A stretch of 43,556 nt of DNA, from the NCBI GenBank assembly GCA_021772025.1, contig JAETNT010000033.1, positions 1 through 43,556 on the forward strand. Direction: 5' to 3'. The notes under the pieces are model-generated. The model did not search any database. It saw nothing but the letters and a program-made list of their open reading frames with translations, and was not told the origin of the DNA. Positions 24,199-32,550 of the stretch are shown here, in pieces. The position numbers and the translations under genes are program-made. The DNA is from Enterocloster bolteae (lineage in GTDB: Bacteria > Bacillota > Clostridia > Lachnospirales > Lachnospiraceae). Numbering within the stretch: the first letter of the stretch is position 1; each line of letters opens with the position of its first letter.

Positions 24199-26208
24199 CT
24201 ATCCGTAAAATGCCATTAAATCAAAAGCGGTCTCTAATTCGCTGGCAATGGTTTCCTCCAGATTCAGGGCTCCCCTCTCCCTGCTGTCTTCAATGTTCTT
24301 TACCAATCTCTCCTCCACTTCTTTTGCTATTTTATTTAAGTGATTTTCTTTCGCATCTTCCAGAATTTTTTTCCTTTTCCCTGACGAAAGCTCCCTTGTT
24401 TCATAGTGGGCTAATAGCGCGTCACTCATCTCTGTATCAAGGATGCCGTCAAGAAACGCCAGCGGTATCCCTATCAAAATAATAAAAATATAATCCAGCA
24501 GCCCGCAGCCGTCTATATCCGGCAGTTCCAATTGGTTCAGTGCATCTGAATCGTAATGCTCCATAATCCGCTTCCACTTTTTCTCATCCAGCCGGTAGGA
24601 TTTTTCATCCAGCTTATTATGATAAATTCCCTCCAGAGCTTCATTGGTTGTCCGCTGGATTCGCTGCCTGCAGCATCCTACAGTATTTTTAAATCCCTCC
24701 CTTACCAGGCTTTTGATTGTTTTCTTATCAATAGATTGATTTTTTAATCTGTTCTTAACCGTAATGCAGTTTCTCTGCCCCGGGAAAGTTACATTATCAT
24801 CCGCCCAAGTCTCTAAAATTCTCAATTCTCTCTTATAATAAATCTGGCCAATCTCTTTGGCTAAATAAGCGGCAAACTGTTCCAGTTCTTTCTCTATTTG
24901 CTCCTTTAACCTGGCGATCACCTCGCTTTTCATTTCCTCTGCCTGCATATCTTGTTTTGCAGCCTCTGCCAGCCCTCTGGATACTGTAAGAGAAGGATTC
25001 ACGGCCATTTCAACCCGAATCTCCCCGGAACCATATACCCGTCTTGCTTCTTCTTTGCAAATCTCCTTGATAAACTGCATTTTACTTGCCCCGCCGGTTA
25101 AGACAACAGCCTGACATTTACAGCCTAGACCTTTCATATCCTGTAAAATAGTCCGGATAATCCCCCGGCAATGCCCGGCCCAGGTGTCGCTTTTTCCGCT
25201 TCCTCTTAAGCTGAATGTCCGGCCTGTATATGGGCTTCTTCCTGCTCCAAAACTTCCTACCACTGCGTCCATAAATTCATCATCTACATTTACCGGGATC
25301 ACTGCAGCCGTTGCATTGACCCGTTTCTTTGTATGGGGGTTAATCGTCTTTACAGGGTTTCCGTCTTTATCCAGGCAAAAAATCTGGATTACTGTACTGC
25401 TGGTAGGAATTTCGTTATAAAACCGTTCTTTTCTCTCCCGAAAATCGAATTGGTAAAGGGCTTTTTGTTGTAATGTAAGAAAGCCCATATGATATCCTTC
25501 TTTTTCAAGGATTTCTTTTATCATCTCATTCTCAATTTCTGATGCTCCCAGCCGCCAGCTTCTCTCCAATGCCTTTTCCCCAGTTTTCAGCCAAGTGGCA
25601 TCTGCTGTTGAGGATCCAAAATCTAATACCAAAACCCCTTGGTTTATTGACAGATTCCCATTCTGCATTGCATGGATGCAGGCCGCTCTGGATTCGGGAA
25701 GGATGACTACTTTGATTTTAGGGATATACTTTCTTACTGCATCCTCAATCATAGCCGCATATTGGAACTTTGCAGACAGCCATTCCTCCTCTGACGACGG
25801 GCAGCCCACAAACAGCAACACTTTTGCCCGCTTGCTTATTCCTCCATTCCTCTCTGCTGCCATACACATTAATTTTCCCAAAAAGTCTTTCATCAAGTCC
25901 TTTTTGGTTCTTCCCCATAAAATATCGTCAAAATGCTTAGGACTGTCCTTAAAATAATAGATGGTATCCTCTTTTCCCGCTGCCTGCCTTCCGATTTTTA
26001 TCTCATTTCCCTCATACCGGATAGCAGTTGGAATCGTATAGGCCTCATCGTCAAATACCCAATCCTTAATTGTTCTGTCTGCTTTTAGCTGAGCCATAGA
26101 GCATTGCCCATGGCCAAAATCCAGAGCAAGGATTATCACATCCTCCGCAAATCTGCACTGCTTCTCATCCCAATATTCAGAAATATCAAATCCGTTCCAT
26201 AAACTCAT
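24199..26208 (-). CDS. Hsp70/actin-fold ATPase with helical C-terminal extension
   Basis: A 669-residue protein with the ASKHA nucleotide-binding fold. Phosphate-1 motif is ILALDFGHGQ (27-36), phosphate-2 motif VLVLDFGSSTAD (192-203) and adenosine motif VVLTGGASKM (368-377). The classical DnaK substrate-binding beta domain is not evident. Instead residues about 420-669 are helical and charged, with a hydrophobic stretch at about 570-590 (LLDYIFIILIGIPLAFLDGIL) that could insert in or bend along a membrane. It is the last of three tightly spaced genes (gaps of 10-11 bases) with the HD-domain protein. It probably acts as an ATP-driven switch or assembly factor for those partners rather than a general chaperone (inference). 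Confidence 0.82.
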   Translation of the reverse strand: MSLWNGFDISEYWDEKQCRFAEDVIILALDFGHGQCSMAQLKADRTIKDWVFDDEAYTIPTAIRYEGNEIKIGRQAAGKEDTIYYFKDSPKHFDDILWGRTKKDLMKDFLGKLMCMAAERNGGISKRAKVLLFVGCPSSEEEWLSAKFQYAAMIEDAVRKYIPKIKVVILPESRAACIHAMQNGNLSINQGVLVLDFGSSTADATWLKTGEKALERSWRLGASEIENEMIKEILEKEGYHMGFLTLQQKALYQFDFRERKERFYNEIPTSSTVIQIFCLDKDGNPVKTINPHTKKRVNATAAVIPVNVDDEFMDAVVGSFGAGRSPYTGRTFSLRGSGKSDTWAGHCRGIIRTILQDMKGLGCKCQAVVLTGGASKMQFIKEICKEEARRVYGSGEIRVEMAVNPSLTVSRGLAEAAKQDMQAEEMKSEVIARLKEQIEKELEQFAAYLAKEIGQIYYKRELRILETWADDNVTFPGQRNCITVKNRLKNQSIDKKTIKSLVREGFKNTVGCCRQRIQRTTNEALEGIYHNKLDEKSYRLDEKKWKRIMEHYDSDALNQLELPDIDGCGLLDYIFIILIGIPLAFLDGILDTEMSDALLAHYETRELSSGKRKKILEDAKENHLNKIAKEVEERLVKNIEDSRERGALNLEETIASELETAFDLMAFYG

Positions 26209-26219
26209 TTTTTCATCCC

Positions 26220-27041
26220 CTAAATTTGTAATTCCGCCTTTAACCTTTTCAATAATTCCTCAAAAATATGGCCCAATTTATCTGCAATGTCAAAATATTC
26301 TACGATTCTTCTTCCCTCATCTGCTTCCGGCCCTTTCAGTGCTTCCGGTCCTAGTTTTTTCAGATAGGATTGAACCTCGTTATCCACCAAGCGGTGATGA
26401 ATCTCTTCACGGATTCTGCGTTTTTCCCGCTTTTCCTTCTCTTCTTCTAAGTTTTGAAGGTTTATTTTTTTAATCCGTTCCAGATTGGAAATGTCCATAA
26501 TGAAGCCTTGGGAAGTCAAAAGTTCTCTATAACTCTCCATATTATAGGGAAGGGATTCTTTTATTTTCATCGCTTCGCCCAGCCGCTTCAGTTCATACTC
26601 TAAATACTGCAGGCTCCCTCCCCATAGAATCTGTTCCATAATCTCCAAAGTTGTAGCCGATGGAAGTTCATTTTTCCACAAACCGATGTATTGCTCCATG
26701 CACCGCATAACGCCGCCCTCGGAGAAAAATCTTTGTCTGTAAAACTCATTTTTTTTCGGTTCACATTGCAAATAATCATTGTATAGTGATAAACATTCCT
26801 TTAATAGCTTCTCCGTATTAAAATTTTCTCTTTCTTTCCATTTTTCTTCATCCTGCGCCTTTTTTTGCTCCATTTTCCTGTCGTTTTCTATCATACGACG
26901 CATCAATTTATCAAGTTCGCAGCTCCCGCTTCCGGAATATTCCCAGAACATCTGTCCCGCCCTTTTCATGTCCCTTCTGTTTTCCCAGGGATATTCTTTG
27001 TTTATCGATAAATAGCTTTGTACCACTTTATTCAGATCCAT
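26220..27041 (-). CDS. Helical coiled-coil protein of unknown function
   Basis: A 273-residue, almost wholly helical and highly charged protein with no recognised domain. Coiled-coil segments are likely near 47-80 (MIENDRKMEQKKAQDEE) and 185-215 (LQNLEEEKEKREKRR). There is no signal peptide or membrane segment. The ATG at 27041 follows GGAGGGAATCG, 10 bases after the HD gene stop, and its own stop is 11 bases before the Hsp70-like start. The tight spacing suggests a stoichiometric adaptor between the HD protein and the ATPase, similar to GrpE- or J-protein-like co-factors in position only. No such similarity is visible in sequence. Confidence 0.7.
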   Translation of the reverse strand: MDLNKVVQSYLSINKEYPWENRRDMKRAGQMFWEYSGSGSCELDKLMRRMIENDRKMEQKKAQDEEKWKERENFNTEKLLKECLSLYNDYLQCEPKKNEFYRQRFFSEGGVMRCMEQYIGLWKNELPSATTLEIMEQILWGGSLQYLEYELKRLGEAMKIKESLPYNMESYRELLTSQGFIMDISNLERIKKINLQNLEEEKEKREKRRIREEIHHRLVDNEVQSYLKKLGPEALKGPEADEGRRIVEYFDIADKLGHIFEELLKRLKAELQI

Positions 27042-27051
27042 CGATTCCCTC

Positions 27052-29133
27052 CTATCCGATATCCGATATGATTTTTCTCTGATACGTCTCATCTGTTACC
27101 TTAGCATTGCTGATAATTTCCCCATTTGTTTTTAAGAAAAACCAGCAGCCGTTTTCCAGCCAGGTTTCCAAAACCTTTATGTTCTTATCCTTCTCATGAT
27201 TTAAATGCGCGTCATAATACAGGGCGTCCTCTTCCAGATAATCCGTAAAAATTTCTTCATCTTTTACAGCTAAAAATCCTTTTTTTCCGTCTGCCGCGAA
27301 GCTGGTAATTCCCCGGCATTGGTTCACTGTCCATATCTTCCTTGGGCGGGTTTTCTTTTTTATGTCTGTTTCCTCATACAGAGCCAATCCAATACTTCCC
27401 TCGCCTACGTACTCCAGCCTCTGGCCTCTATTGATGCTGACGCAGGGAAGAACCCTCAAAACCACTCCGCTTCCGGTAACCAAAATATCCCGTGATTGCC
27501 CTCTTTTCAGACAGAGCTCCCCCTGCTTATCCATGGTTCCCTCTTGCAGAAGACAAATGGTAACCGTTTCGGCATTACTCCCTTCTGCCAAACACAGCGT
27601 TTTTCTGCTAATTACCGACTCTCTGTATGCTTTTTTTCCGCTATTGCAGAGCAGGGCATATTCTACTTCTCTCTCTAGGGAATCAACCTTTATTATCTCA
27701 TTGGCCGGCGGCAATGCAAGAGGCCGGTATGCTTCCGGCAGCCCCATGGGGCTATCCTCATCCTTCTTTTTCTCTTCTATTACCGGAGGTTTTTCCTCTG
27801 CCTCTTTCTCTTCTTTACACCGCATCAGCCCGGCTACTGTGTCCTCGTCCAGATACAGCTTTAACTTTTTAATCAGCTTGCTGTAAGCGCTGTCTTTCGC
27901 TGCGGCCGGGTCTACATAATTTTTATCCGCCTCATAAGACACATAAATTCTGCTGCTGTCAGCGCTTATGTGGACCTCCTTATTTCCTGTATTTACATCC
28001 CCTTTTTCCGGCGCCCGGAACCTAGGCCGATCCCAGCTTTGCAGTTCGTCGCACAAGCGCAGCAGAAATGCTATTGGCAGAGCCTTATAGGGCTCTTTCT
28101 CTTTCAGGTAAATTCGGAACTGTTCTAATTGTATTCCACTGCGAATCGCATCATCCGGGATCCAAATTTCTTTATCGATATTATGTAAAGCAATAGCTCC
28201 CAGGATGATATTCATCAGAGGTTCTGTCTTTTCCATCTCGCTGTTGACTGTCTCTATCTGTTTCATCATATGAGGATCCACGTTTCTATGCTTCTTCATC
28301 AGCGTCTCTAATTCCTGCCTATAAGCTGTCCATATTTTATCCAATATTAATGCGCTGCTGACGCCGTGATCCCGAAAGGCTTTTCTTCCTTTCGGCGCTG
28401 TTTTCTGGGCATAATCATAATATGCTTCCAGCACATTGTCGGCTTCTGCATCGCTATAGTAGTTTAAATTAGAATCATTTCCCGCTTGGCTTAATTTTGA
28501 AAATGTGTTGCTGTCCTCTAAATCACGGATCCTCTTTATCTGTTTTGTAAAAATCTCATTATCCCTTATAATCTGCTCTTCTTTTACAGATGTAATGCTA
28601 TTTCTAAAACAAGGGGTAGCAGACAGAGGGCAGGAAAAAATATCGCTTAAGTTTTTACAAATCTCTGCCTCTGTCTCCGCTCCAACCACTGCCCCGGCAT
28701 TTTCCAGCAAGTATCCAATATCATGAAATAGTGATGTTCCTGTCCATACCAGCAAAAATGTTTTATCTGGATTTTCCCTACCGTTCTTTTTTAAGTAAGC
28801 TGCTATTTCGTTTCTTATGGTCAGGTTATTTTCGTAGAGATACAATCCCAGCAGAAACACTCCCGCTGCATGAAATACATGGCTTCTATAATTAGGATAA
28901 AATTTCCGATCATATTCAAACTCCTGCAGCAGCTTTACCGGCGGAACCGGACCCAAAACCGGAAAGGCTCCCCAGACCTGCCGGATAAAGTCAACTGCGT
29001 CTGCCTCCCGCTCCGGTAAATTACCGCACAAAGCAGCTTCCATAAGCTTTTGAAGCCTTCCCTGAAACTCTCCAAAATATCCTAACAATTTTGATGTCTC
29101 TTTCCATTCCAGTAATGTGTCGTTTATTAACAT
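27052..29133 (-). CDS. HD-domain protein (HD-CE-like) with beta-rich C-terminal half
   Basis: A 693-residue protein. The N-terminal half has a metal-dependent HD-type pattern: His85-x2-His88 (SHVFHAAG), His137-Asp138 (SLFHDIGY), Asp255-His256 (FRDHGVSSALI), His317 (IALHN) and a late Asp in LRLCDELQSWDR. This layout, especially RDHGVxSALI and ALFHDIGY, is like the HD-CE group described from prokaryotic conflict systems, where it is often linked to chaperone-type ATPases. Residues about 475-693 are beta-rich and unrecognised, after an acidic/Lys-rich linker. It is the first gene of a three-gene operon, with a good promoter and an AGGAGG site. Nucleotide or phosphoester hydrolysis is expected from the family; the substrate is unknown. 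Confidence 0.75.
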   Translation of the reverse strand: MLINDTLLEWKETSKLLGYFGEFQGRLQKLMEAALCGNLPEREADAVDFIRQVWGAFPVLGPVPPVKLLQEFEYDRKFYPNYRSHVFHAAGVFLLGLYLYENNLTIRNEIAAYLKKNGRENPDKTFLLVWTGTSLFHDIGYLLENAGAVVGAETEAEICKNLSDIFSCPLSATPCFRNSITSVKEEQIIRDNEIFTKQIKRIRDLEDSNTFSKLSQAGNDSNLNYYSDAEADNVLEAYYDYAQKTAPKGRKAFRDHGVSSALILDKIWTAYRQELETLMKKHRNVDPHMMKQIETVNSEMEKTEPLMNIILGAIALHNIDKEIWIPDDAIRSGIQLEQFRIYLKEKEPYKALPIAFLLRLCDELQSWDRPRFRAPEKGDVNTGNKEVHISADSSRIYVSYEADKNYVDPAAAKDSAYSKLIKKLKLYLDEDTVAGLMRCKEEKEAEEKPPVIEEKKKDEDSPMGLPEAYRPLALPPANEIIKVDSLEREVEYALLCNSGKKAYRESVISRKTLCLAEGSNAETVTICLLQEGTMDKQGELCLKRGQSRDILVTGSGVVLRVLPCVSINRGQRLEYVGEGSIGLALYEETDIKKKTRPRKIWTVNQCRGITSFAADGKKGFLAVKDEEIFTDYLEEDALYYDAHLNHEKDKNIKVLETWLENGCWFFLKTNGEIISNAKVTDETYQRKIISDIG

Positions 29134-29184
29134 TTTGTCAAATCCTCCTGTCTTTTGTACAATACAGTCGATTTTTTTATATAT

Positions 29185-29213
29185 ATTATATGTTTTATCA
29201 ATATATAATTCAA
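29185..29213 (-). promoter_or_regulatory. Sigma-A promoter of the HD/Hsp70-like operon
   Basis: On the minus strand TTGAAT (29208-29213), a 17-base spacer and TATAAT (29185-29190) form a near-consensus promoter. An AGGAGG site and ATG follow within about 60 bases. Confidence 0.7.
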
Positions 29214-29262
29214 TATCTTATAGAATTTTCCATAGGCTGTTTTCCATTCCTGACGACTGCAA

Positions 29263-29313
29263 AGATAAAATCCGAAGGCTTTTAGGCATTTGTTGACACC
29301 TAAAAGCCTTCGG
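29263..29313 (-). terminator. Strong terminator after the membrane coiled-coil gene
   Basis: A perfect 15-base stem (29272-29286 with 29299-29313) with a 12-base loop is followed on the minus strand by ATTTTATCTTT. It separates the two-gene membrane operon from the promoter of the HD operon, so these are two transcription units. Confidence 0.85.
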
Positions 29314-29337
29314 CTCACTCGTGAAAATCGCCTTCTC

Positions 29338-30891
29338 TTACAGCACAACCGCCGGTTCTCTTTCAGCCCCTATATTTTCTTTCTTCTTTAGTTCCCTCCG
29401 AACTGCCATAAAAATAATCGGGGATGCATCCAGAAACAGTGACAGCAAAAAGGCCAGCCAAGCCAGAAAAGAATGTGGACATGTCAGATAATATACTGCT
29501 CTTTCTATATTATTTAGATCTGTCAGAAGGCTCCTTTGCATCCATAAAATAGATTTATTTATTTTCTGTACAACCTTTTCTTTTGCAGACGGAAGTAACA
29601 AAAGACTTGCTTTCATATTCATATATTCCTGGTTCCACATCTGCCTCCACTGATTTTTTACCTCCTCCGACGGGTATGAGCAAACCATACTCTCCGTATT
29701 CAATATCGTCTTTCTTTCGGCTGTATCCATACAGTATTTCTGAACTGTTCGAATATCTCTCAGTTCATTTAAATGCTGTTTTAGCTTTAAATACTCCCTC
29801 ATCTTTTCCGCATAAATCGTGTTATCTCCACCTTCCTCTAATCTTATGGAAAGAGCTGCATAAATCTCGTTTGCCAATCGCTCTGCTCCTTCTATATCTG
29901 GTTCCTCATTCCCCAGGAACACCAGAATTTGTGCAAATTTTGAGGAGATAGTTCCTTCCAGGCTTTGGGAATACACCAAAATACAGCTTTCCAAATGACG
30001 GACCTCCGGCAGAATATTGTCTAACCCATCAAATTCCGCTCTCAGTTGGCTGTTTTGTGTGTTTAACGTTTTTAATTTGTTGTTTTCTTCAGCTATCAGC
30101 TTTCCCAGCTCTTTATCTTGTGTTGTCCCGGCGCGTATCCGATATTTTTCTATAGACCAGTTTAAAATATTCTCTTTCGCATCATTTATCTCTCCTTCTA
30201 CTTTATTTCTTTTTACCTCAATATCCTGCTTTTCCCGTTCCATTTCACTTATTTTATTGGCCATAACCACTAATAAATTTTCTGTGTCTCCAACTGGCTT
30301 CCCCTGTTCTAGATCTCTCCCTTTACAGATAATTTGAAGCATTTTTGCATCCTGGGCAAACCATTGTTCTAAAGCATCAAAATCCGGAAACTCCATGGTC
30401 TCTGTTGTTTCTGTCTCGCTATCTTCGGTAAACCCGCTTTGTAATTGGGAAATCTCTCCAATCATCATATCCAGCACCTGGGTAAAATCTTCTTCAGCCA
30501 GTTCCTTCAGGCTGGCAATATGATTTTGATAAGCCTCTGTCAAAAGTTCCTGATCATCTCTCATAAACACAGATGAGTAAACATGGTTACTGATATAAAC
30601 AAATGAAAACCCGGCGGACCAAAGTACTGTTGCCATATACATGGCAATCAACAGTCTTCTTAGCATTTTCGTAGAAAGCTCAGAATACATCTTTGCAATC
30701 TTTTTATTCATCCATATCAGCAAAATCTGAATTGCAATTCCAATAAAAATTCCGACCAGATAATTTCCGTCAAAAAAGGTCTCGCACATACCCAGGGAGG
30801 TTGTAATCGCTGAAATAATTGCAAAAATCCCCCAGGAGGTTCTTGGTACCTTCCATTCATAATCCTTCTTTTTTTCTATCATTGTACTCAT
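29338..30891 (-). CDS. Membrane protein with large coiled-coil domain
   Basis: A 517-residue protein with three N-terminal membrane helices (about 20-38, 44-61, 80-101), a central helical domain of about 365 residues, and a fourth helix near 474-497. Charge distribution (KKK before helix 1, NKK...RR between helices 2 and 3, RRELKKK after helix 4) places the central domain outside the cytoplasm. That domain includes a strong coiled coil near 215-290 (MEREKQDIEVKRNKVEGEI). The layout recalls DUF4407-type proteins, but family membership is not shown. ATG at 30891 follows the upstream stop by one base, and GAGGAGG is nearby. Possibly a membrane sensor or effector for the neighbouring HD/ATPase operon (inference). 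Confidence 0.72.
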   Translation of the reverse strand: MSTMIEKKKDYEWKVPRTSWGIFAIISAITTSLGMCETFFDGNYLVGIFIGIAIQILLIWMNKKIAKMYSELSTKMLRRLLIAMYMATVLWSAGFSFVYISNHVYSSVFMRDDQELLTEAYQNHIASLKELAEEDFTQVLDMMIGEISQLQSGFTEDSETETTETMEFPDFDALEQWFAQDAKMLQIICKGRDLEQGKPVGDTENLLVVMANKISEMEREKQDIEVKRNKVEGEINDAKENILNWSIEKYRIRAGTTQDKELGKLIAEENNKLKTLNTQNSQLRAEFDGLDNILPEVRHLESCILVYSQSLEGTISSKFAQILVFLGNEEPDIEGAERLANEIYAALSIRLEEGGDNTIYAEKMREYLKLKQHLNELRDIRTVQKYCMDTAERKTILNTESMVCSYPSEEVKNQWRQMWNQEYMNMKASLLLLPSAKEKVVQKINKSILWMQRSLLTDLNNIERAVYYLTCPHSFLAWLAFLLSLFLDASPIIFMAVRRELKKKENIGAEREPAVVL

Positions 30892-30892
30892 T

Positions 30893-31321
30893 TTATTCTT
30901 CATCCTCCTCATCTTCAAATAGAAGTTGAACCAGACTATGTTCTGCCTTTTCTCCGCCTGCTAAAAGCATGTCATATAAATCCGGTACTTTTGTTACGGT
31001 TTCTGTCAATTTTTTCAGCACTTCCATTACAGTTTTGACCAACAAGTGAAGGATTTCATCTGAATACCGGCGGATCAATCCCTCTTTTTTCAAGCAGGAG
31101 CTAAGTAAATAGTACATCATGTGATACATCATCACTAATATTATTAGTGTAATTACCGAAACCAGCAGTGCAATTGCCTCTGTTCCCCCATTCATCATTT
31201 CATAGAAATCCTGCATTGTAGCCTTTCTAAAAAACATGTAGAAAAATGCAGTCAAAAGAACGCTTATACAGCCTAAAATAAAATTATTTTCGACATTGAT
31301 TTCCTCTTTTGGCCAAACCAT
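30893..31321 (-). CDS. Small two-helix membrane protein with acidic tail
   Basis: A 142-residue protein with membrane helices at about 13-31 and 48-73, then a cytoplasmic amphipathic part (about 80-130) ending in an acidic EDEEDEE tail. No known family recognised. It is the first gene of a two-gene operon, with translation of the second gene starting one base after its stop. The ribosome site is weak (GGAATCTTACAGAAT). It probably forms a complex with the coiled-coil membrane protein (inference from coupling). The promoter lies in the 116-base space shared with the divergent HTH gene, but no clear -35/-10 could be fixed. Confidence 0.7.
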   Translation of the reverse strand: MVWPKEEINVENNFILGCISVLLTAFFYMFFRKATMQDFYEMMNGGTEAIALLVSVITLIILVMMYHMMYYLLSSCLKKEGLIRRYSDEILHLLVKTVMEVLKKLTETVTKVPDLYDMLLAGGEKAEHSLVQLLFEDEEDEE

Positions 31322-31437
31322 ATTCTGTAAGATTCCAATAAAGGCTTTGATGACAGATTTTGTATAAAATCATTCTTTTATTCATCTCCGCGATATATCA
31401 TAATAATCTTGTAACTTTATTTTTAGGGAGGCCAGGC

Positions 31438-32550
31438 ATGAGAAATCTTAACTATGGAAGTGATGTATCGAATTGTATTCTTAATATTAATCAAAACGTT
31501 CAAAATATTTTAAATCTTCTTGGCAGGGAACATACTCAGGAAGAGCTTGCCAATGAAATCCAAGCTACCCAGCCCATTATTTCTATGTATAAAAAGGGAA
31601 AAAGAGAAATAGATTTACGTTTTTTTGTATATTTAAATACAAAATTTGGATTCTCATTGGATCAGTTAATAAACTCTATTTTAACAGAGTCTGAAATCAG
31701 GATGCATCTGCAAGGTCATGGTTCGATCAATGTTCCGTTCTCTGAAGATCGCTCCAGGGAACTTATTGATATCCGAAAGTATACCGGCTTATATTTTGCC
31801 TATTACTTTTTTAACGGTGACACTGCATTTGACGGAAAAGCCGGCGACAACCTTCTTGACTATGGTCTTATTGATATTTATGAAGGCGATTCTCCTTCCC
31901 CATATAAGCTGGAAGCAAGGGCCATTATGGGAATCCATAATCCGGATAATCTTATGGAGATATACTTAAATATACATAAACTGGATTCCGAAAATCGTGA
32001 AAAATTTCTGCAGGACTTTTCCGTTACCGGGGCCAAGCATATTTACAGAGGAAACTTAAATTTGTCCCCTGAGTACAACAAGTATTTTTCCATTAACTTA
32101 GTCCGTGGACTTGATACTGCACTTATGCTGTTTCAGCGCCCCACCTTAAATGACAGAAACAACTATTTAGGCGGATTAGGAACGATTAATTCTGTATCAA
32201 GAAAGCGTTCTCTTCCCTGTGTGCAGTATATTGCTTTATCTAAAAACAGCCTGAACTCTGCTTCCTCCGAGGAAATAGCCTCCTATTTATATATGGGAAA
32301 GTCAAATCCCCTTCCATTTAATGCTCACGAAATTTATGTCTTTATTGATAAATTATACCGGGCAGTTAATTTAAACCCGGAACAATCTTCTGTTATTATT
32401 GAGCCCTACTTAACCCACACCATAAGTAATATTATTTCCGAACAATCTCTGCGATTTCACCAAATTGATGAAGAAGATCGGAAATTCTATGAATTAATAA
32501 AAACCTATCTGCCAAAAAAGGAGAAGCATCATGTCCACCACGAACAATGA
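31438..32550 (+). CDS. HTH regulator with large C-terminal domain
   Basis: A 370-residue protein. Residues about 14-65 form an Xre-type HTH (LNLLGREHTQEELANEIQA, then QPIISMYKKGKREID). The remaining 300 residues are an unrecognised mixed alpha/beta domain that could sense a ligand or partner. The ATG at 31438 follows GGGAGG; the longer open frame upstream has no site. It is divergent from the membrane operon, and the RelA/SpoT-like gene starts inside its last 20 bases. It therefore probably controls the divergent promoter and is translated together with the RelA-like gene (inference). Confidence 0.75.
   Translation: MRNLNYGSDVSNCILNINQNVQNILNLLGREHTQEELANEIQATQPIISMYKKGKREIDLRFFVYLNTKFGFSLDQLINSILTESEIRMHLQGHGSINVPFSEDRSRELIDIRKYTGLYFAYYFFNGDTAFDGKAGDNLLDYGLIDIYEGDSPSPYKLEARAIMGIHNPDNLMEIYLNIHKLDSENREKFLQDFSVTGAKHIYRGNLNLSPEYNKYFSINLVRGLDTALMLFQRPTLNDRNNYLGGLGTINSVSRKRSLPCVQYIALSKNSLNSASSEEIASYLYMGKSNPLPFNAHEIYVFIDKLYRAVNLNPEQSSVIIEPYLTHTISNIISEQSLRFHQIDEEDRKFYELIKTYLPKKEKHHVHHEQ

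Noticed and set aside
31289..31295. TTCGACA (0A-type core) at the start of the small membrane gene
   Set aside because: It lies inside coding sequence and is explained by codons for Val-Glu-Asn; no promoter geometry supports a site.
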